Shown here: one piece after another, positions 42,715-46,178 of the stretch
Layout: each line of letters starts with the position of its first letter
Numbering within the stretch: the first letter of the stretch is position 1
Source: Zygnema cylindricum
Lineage: Eukaryota > Streptophyta > Zygnematophyceae > Zygnematales > Zygnemataceae
Assembly: GCA_037447655.1 (NCBI GenBank)
Contig: JBBHKE010002223.1
Location: 1-46,178 of the forward strand
Direction of reading: 5' to 3'
Length of the DNA: 46,178 nt
Program-made: the position numbers and the translations under genes
The notes under the pieces: model-generated
Databases searched by the model: none
What the model was told of the DNA's origin: nothing
The model's input: only the letters and a program-made list of their open reading frames with translations

Positions 42715-42935
42715 AGAGGGTAGAAGGGGAGGGGGAGGGCGAAGTGCGGGGAGGGGAAATGGGGAGGGGGAGGGGGGGGTAGGATTGGGAGGTGGAGGGA
42801 GAAGGGAAGAAGAAAGGGGAATTGAAATGGAAAGGGTGACGGCAAGTGTAGTATAGAGAGGTAGGTAGTGAAGAGAAATGGCCTGATAAATTTGTGCGTA
42901 TGTGTGTGAGAGAGAGAAAGAGAGCGAGAGAGAGG
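42715..42935 (+). repeat. Purine tract after exon 8b
   Basis: GGGGAGG/GGAAGGG-rich, then an AGAGAG run to 42943. Minus-strand frames across it are low-complexity shadows. Confidence 0.7.
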
Positions 42936-43036
42936 GAGAGAGATTTTTCGGGTGATGGATCATACGTGGGCTTGTAGAGCAATTTTTATACGCTAACTGT
43001 TGATCCTTTTTGTATTTTTATTAGTGAGCTTAACGT

Positions 43037-43231
43037 TTGGGTTTCTTAGGGCTTGTGGTGTTTTTGAAGGGTAAGTTGGAAAAGCTAGGAATTTCGGTGA
43101 CTCTAGAAAGAAAAAATATATTTAAGCTAAAGACATTTAAATCTTCAAGTTATCTGAAAAGGTACTGCCCTTATTTATTGTTGGTAGAGGACGTAGAAAT
43201 AAATTTACAAGGTGATTCATTTATTTCTTGA
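43037..43231 (+). other. Short open stretch, unknown
   Basis: 65 codons after an acceptor-like TTTCTTAG|GGCTTG: GKLEKLGISVTLERKN and YCPYLLLVEDVEINLQGD. It could be an exon of a neighbouring gene; no family recognised. The stretch to 43590 shows nothing further. Confidence 0.25.
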
Positions 43232-43589
43232 TTTAATTATTGGTTTGCAATCCTTTTTAACTTTTTATATAAAGCCATTTTTTTTTGTCTCAATGCCCAT
43301 TTGATTCAGCCTGAAGCATGGTTCACGCCGACACTTCTCTATCCTTTTTCTATTTTGGAGTACAATAAAATGGTCCTTTTAATGCTTACCTGTTAAAAAC
43401 AATGTGGTGTGTAGTTTTGATTGTTTGCGAAAACGTACCATGAGCCACATCAACAGATTAAAGTTTAATCAACTGTAGGCCATATTTGAAAGTTACAATA
43501 AAATCAAATTGCTAAAATCGCAAGCAACGCTGCAATTTTATTTAACGCGGAAAATTATAAAAAGAAAGGAATGCTATAAGATAACTTTT

Positions 43590-44090
43590 CTATTTCGGAG
43601 AATAGTGCTGCCTAGACAATAATATAGATCTCCTAAATCTGTCATAGGCCAATGGGAGGCTAACAGTACATTTGACTTTCTCAATTTATGTCAGACTAGG
43701 TCAAGCAAGAATTAAATTGTCTTTTTTGATTGATAATGATTTCAAGGATGTCACCAGTATCTCTAATATAAATGCCAGGATCGTCATTTATTTCACTAAA
43801 ACTTCTTTAAGCACAACAATGTCAAGAGTTTTGTGCCACACGTGGCCACTAGTTTGAGACCATATATAAATTATGCAAGCGAAAAATAAGAGATTCTTCG
43901 TCGACCACTGCATAACCAGGCGATTGCTCTGCGTAAATAGCAGTTGCTCTATGTAAAGACATTCGCCAAGATAGTCAGAAAAGTTGTTTTGACGTCAAGT
44001 TGTTGAACTTCCATGGTACAAATAATTTCGAATTTTGCTACACGAGCAAAGGTTTTGTTGTAATCAATGCCTTCAGTTTACAAATAAACT
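43590..44090 (-). pseudogene. Ty1/copia reverse transcriptase relic
   Basis: On the minus strand, short blocks in shifting frames follow the copia RT order: GIDYNKTFARVAKF (44031-44080), VQQLDVKTTFL (about 43980-44012), LGECLYIEQ, DDPGIYIRDTGDI (about 43745-43790) and MTDLGDLYYCLG (43608-43645). Several frameshifts separate them, and the stretch where the catalytic YVDD motif belongs has lost it. A dead fragment; unrelated in sequence to the gag array upstream as far as I can tell. Confidence 0.8.
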
Positions 44091-44331
44091 TTCGTTTGTT
44101 TCCCTTTCTGTTTCCAAAAAGGCCCGACTATATCTTAGACCCGGACGCGGTTAGCCTCGTGGAGGCGACCGCGACCAGAGCCCACCGCCGTTTAGTCTGT
44201 GAACGGCATCCCCAAGATTCTTTGCTCTAGCCCAAATTTTAGAAGTAAAATACAAATAGCTTTTGACTTTTTGATTAGCAAACTTGTAGACTGTAATCAA
44301 CCAGAGACAATCAAAGAAGCAAGAATCACAA

Positions 44332-45008
44332 ATGCAACAACCTAACAGGGCACCCAAACCAACACTACCTAACCAAACACAACATGTGGTCCATCGAGAT
44401 AGAGATCCAACAATTCTCCCGTGGACGGCGACATCTCACCTTCCTCGAGTGGCCACTCCAAACTAATGAAGAGATAAATAATGGTGAAATGAGGTCGGAG
44501 CCAGCAGTTGGTATAAGGCATCTCCCACGGCGTTGGAGCGGACCCCCCCATTCGGCTTGCTGGCAGCCACTAGGCAAGGTGACTCACAAATCAAAGGGGG
44601 AGCATTTCCATTAGTAATAAATGAACCTACTCAAAATACAGATCGAAGCCCCGAGCACCCGATCCAAGGGGAAAACATTACAAATAATTCGTAGATATTG
44701 CTAGATGGACCCTTTGGTGAAAGATGGGAGGAAGTGGTAAGTGCCTTAATGAAAGCATCGATCGAGAATAAGATACTCCACGTGTGGATAGGGAGGGGAC
44801 AACGGGGCGGGAGTTGGTGGATGAAGAGGTCGAAGGACCTCTACCGTCGCAAAGACCGAACAGCAAAAGACCGAGGAATAGAGGTGAATGTCCAGAGGAC
44901 CCTAACCGCCTAAGAAAACTCACCAAAATGAACAAGCGCCGAAAAGAGGATAGGACATATGAAGGCCTGGGTGGACCACGACATGTAAAGGAAGCAGTAG
45001 CAACATGA
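44332..45008 (+). pseudogene. Decayed open stretch, unknown family
   Basis: Successive frames look coding but shift: ATGCAACAACCTAAC start, then EEINNGEMRSEPAVGIRHL, then LLDGPFGERWEEVVSALMKA, then ELVDEEVEGPLPSQ and LTKMNKRRKEDRTYEGLGG to a stop at 45006. GC is higher than the flanks. It may be a retrotransposon gag relic; no motif proves it. A GC-rich patch at 44113-44230 precedes it. Confidence 0.3.
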
Positions 45009-45165
45009 CGCACGGAGGGCACAACTCATAATTTAATACGGCTAGATTATTTTTATTACCAACAATCAATACAACGGCAAAGTAGAATGATTGATGTGGA
45101 AACTTTAGTTTGGGGGGCTGTTGTAGAACCATACCTTCTTTTATTTTACAAACGTGTTAAGTATC

Positions 45166-45309
45166 TCGTCTGAGGAGTATGCTCGCAAGAGTGAAGCACA
45201 AGTGGCGGAGCATGTGGTTTAATTCGATGTAAACGCGAAAAACCTTACCAGGACTTGACATGCCGTGAGTCTTCCTAGAAAGGGAAGAGTGCCTCAGGGA
45301 ACATGGACG
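45166..45309 (+). rRNA. Plastid-type 16S rRNA fragment (nuclear copy)
   Basis: Matches the 3' half of bacterial/plastid 16S rRNA: GAGTATGCTCGCAAGAGTGA, then GGAGCATGTGGTTTAATTCG, AACCTTACCAGGACTTGACA and AAGGGAAGAGTGCCTCAGGG. Relative to the universal sequence about 25-30 nt (the AAACTCAAAGGAATTGACGG block) is missing after GTGAA at 45195, and several changes are scattered, so it is not functional. The 'CTTGACATG..' arm is of plastid/cyanobacterial rather than plant mitochondrial type, as far as I recall. A nuclear plastid-DNA insertion (NUPT) is the simplest reading. Confidence 0.85.
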
Positions 45310-45356
45310 TCTACAACATGCCATAGTTTCATGAGCCCCACTATCACCCCCGCGAC

Positions 45357-45803
45357 TTAGTAGGGCAAGTAACCAAAGAGAAATATCAAAAAGATCTGCC
45401 AAGGTGCAACATTTACTGGATCCAGAGTAATATGGGATATAGGGAGGTAAGTGGCATCTTGTTCCAAAGTTTGCATGACTTGAAGGATATAAGTGTACAG
45501 TTGAGGACAAGGGGATTCCAAAACTTGAGCCCATAAGCCATCGCGATCACAACAAAGGCCCAATCCTAGTCCTCGCACAGGAGACCAAATGGAAGTGAGT
45601 CGAAGACAGTGTAAGAAGGTTACAAAGGAATACGTACAAAGGGTTGCCAAGGACGACGAAACAATGACAACTCCATTTACAGCGGGCATAACCAACACCA
45701 GCCCCAAAACAGTTTTTACACTTGAAACATGTATAATTTCGTTTAGGAGTGGTGGGTGAAAGGAAAGAGAGAAGGGCGGAGAGGTGGTGAACAACATGGT
45801 CAA
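45357..45803 (-). other. Open reading frame, unknown
   Basis: 148 codons without interruption, hydrophobic and Ser/Leu-rich (for example VLGLVLVMPAVNGVVIVSSS; LYTYILQVMQTLEQDATYLP). Not recognised. The plus strand is also fairly open, so it may be a shadow of a dead plus-strand gene. Confidence 0.2.
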
Positions 45804-45878
45804 ACCGAAAGGAAATTTATTGAAGATGACATGTGAAAAAGAAGTGAATCACATGTAACGGATGGTGAAAACAATGGT

Positions 45879-46073
45879 GTGAGAGGAAGAGAGAGTCAGT
45901 ATTTTCTCAAGTACCAATGTCCAATTTGTGCATTGTCGACTGAAAGTATAGAACTCCAATGTGGACTGTGCAACAACTTACAAATATTCCGAAAAATATT
46001 CCAAAAAGTACGATATTCTTTACCGCAATCCACATTTTGGCAGAAAAGTACAAAACAATTTTTGACTCTTTGA
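45879..46073 (+). other. Short frame with a CxxC..CxxC pair
   Basis: 64 codons including CPICALSTESIELQCGLCN. The spacing suggests a small zinc site, but there is no supporting context and the window ends shortly after. Confidence 0.2.
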
Positions 46074-46178
46074 TTGGCAGAATGTGCACCATAAAACATA
46101 TAAACAAAAAAAAAAAAAAAAATGAAATGTTAAAGTAATACATTGATTTTCGATAAGTCAAAAAAAGGTACATATTTG

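Noticed and set aside
45879-46073. Zinc-finger gene
   Set aside because: One CxxC pair set in a 64-codon frame without splice signals or homologous context; kept only as a low-confidence note.

Overview
The window is eukaryotic nuclear DNA, AT-rich, gene-poor and full of mobile DNA. Four things point to the green-plant (streptophyte) lineage: a plant-type tRNA-Ser(UGA); a PX plus Rubicon-homology gene laid out like plant PX-DUF4206 proteins; a CG-1/TIG gene of the CAMTA type; and Ty1/copia gag and RT relics with a nuclear copy of organellar 16S rDNA. I cannot name the species. I joined the exons by hand from splice signals, reading phase and remembered family motifs. No search was run.

Layout. 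0-8.3 kb: MITEs with long inverted ends, one tRNA-Ser, a 126-bp tandem repeat, no protein gene. 8.3-15.3 kb (minus): a six-exon PX-RH gene, whose larger introns mostly carry their own minisatellite. 15.3-21.7 kb: more MITEs in end-to-end clusters and a second, identical tRNA-Ser in inverted orientation. 21.7-24.4 kb: a decayed, fairly GC-rich reading frame of unknown family. 24.4-32.1 kb: an array with three LTRs and two gag-only copia-type (TR-GAG-like) bodies. 32.1-34.9 kb: inverted LTR pieces and a hAT-like element. 34.9-36.5 kb: a hAT-like element with an exact 8-bp target duplication, itself hit by a MITE. 37-42.6 kb (plus): a short, divergent CAMTA-like gene (CG-1 and TIG only) with a tandemly duplicated last exon. 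43.6-46.2 kb: a copia RT relic, decayed open stretches and a plastid-type 16S fragment.

The two gene models are the only convincing protein genes. One would act in endosomal/autophagic membrane traffic (PX lipid binding plus RH zinc fold), the other in calcium-linked transcription or a derivative of it. Nothing suggests that they work together. The rest is transposon biology. The features I find most unusual are a hairpin in all the LTR copies whose loop is constant while its stem changes on both arms, several MITE families that share one terminus and insert end to end, and exon-end duplications in both host genes.
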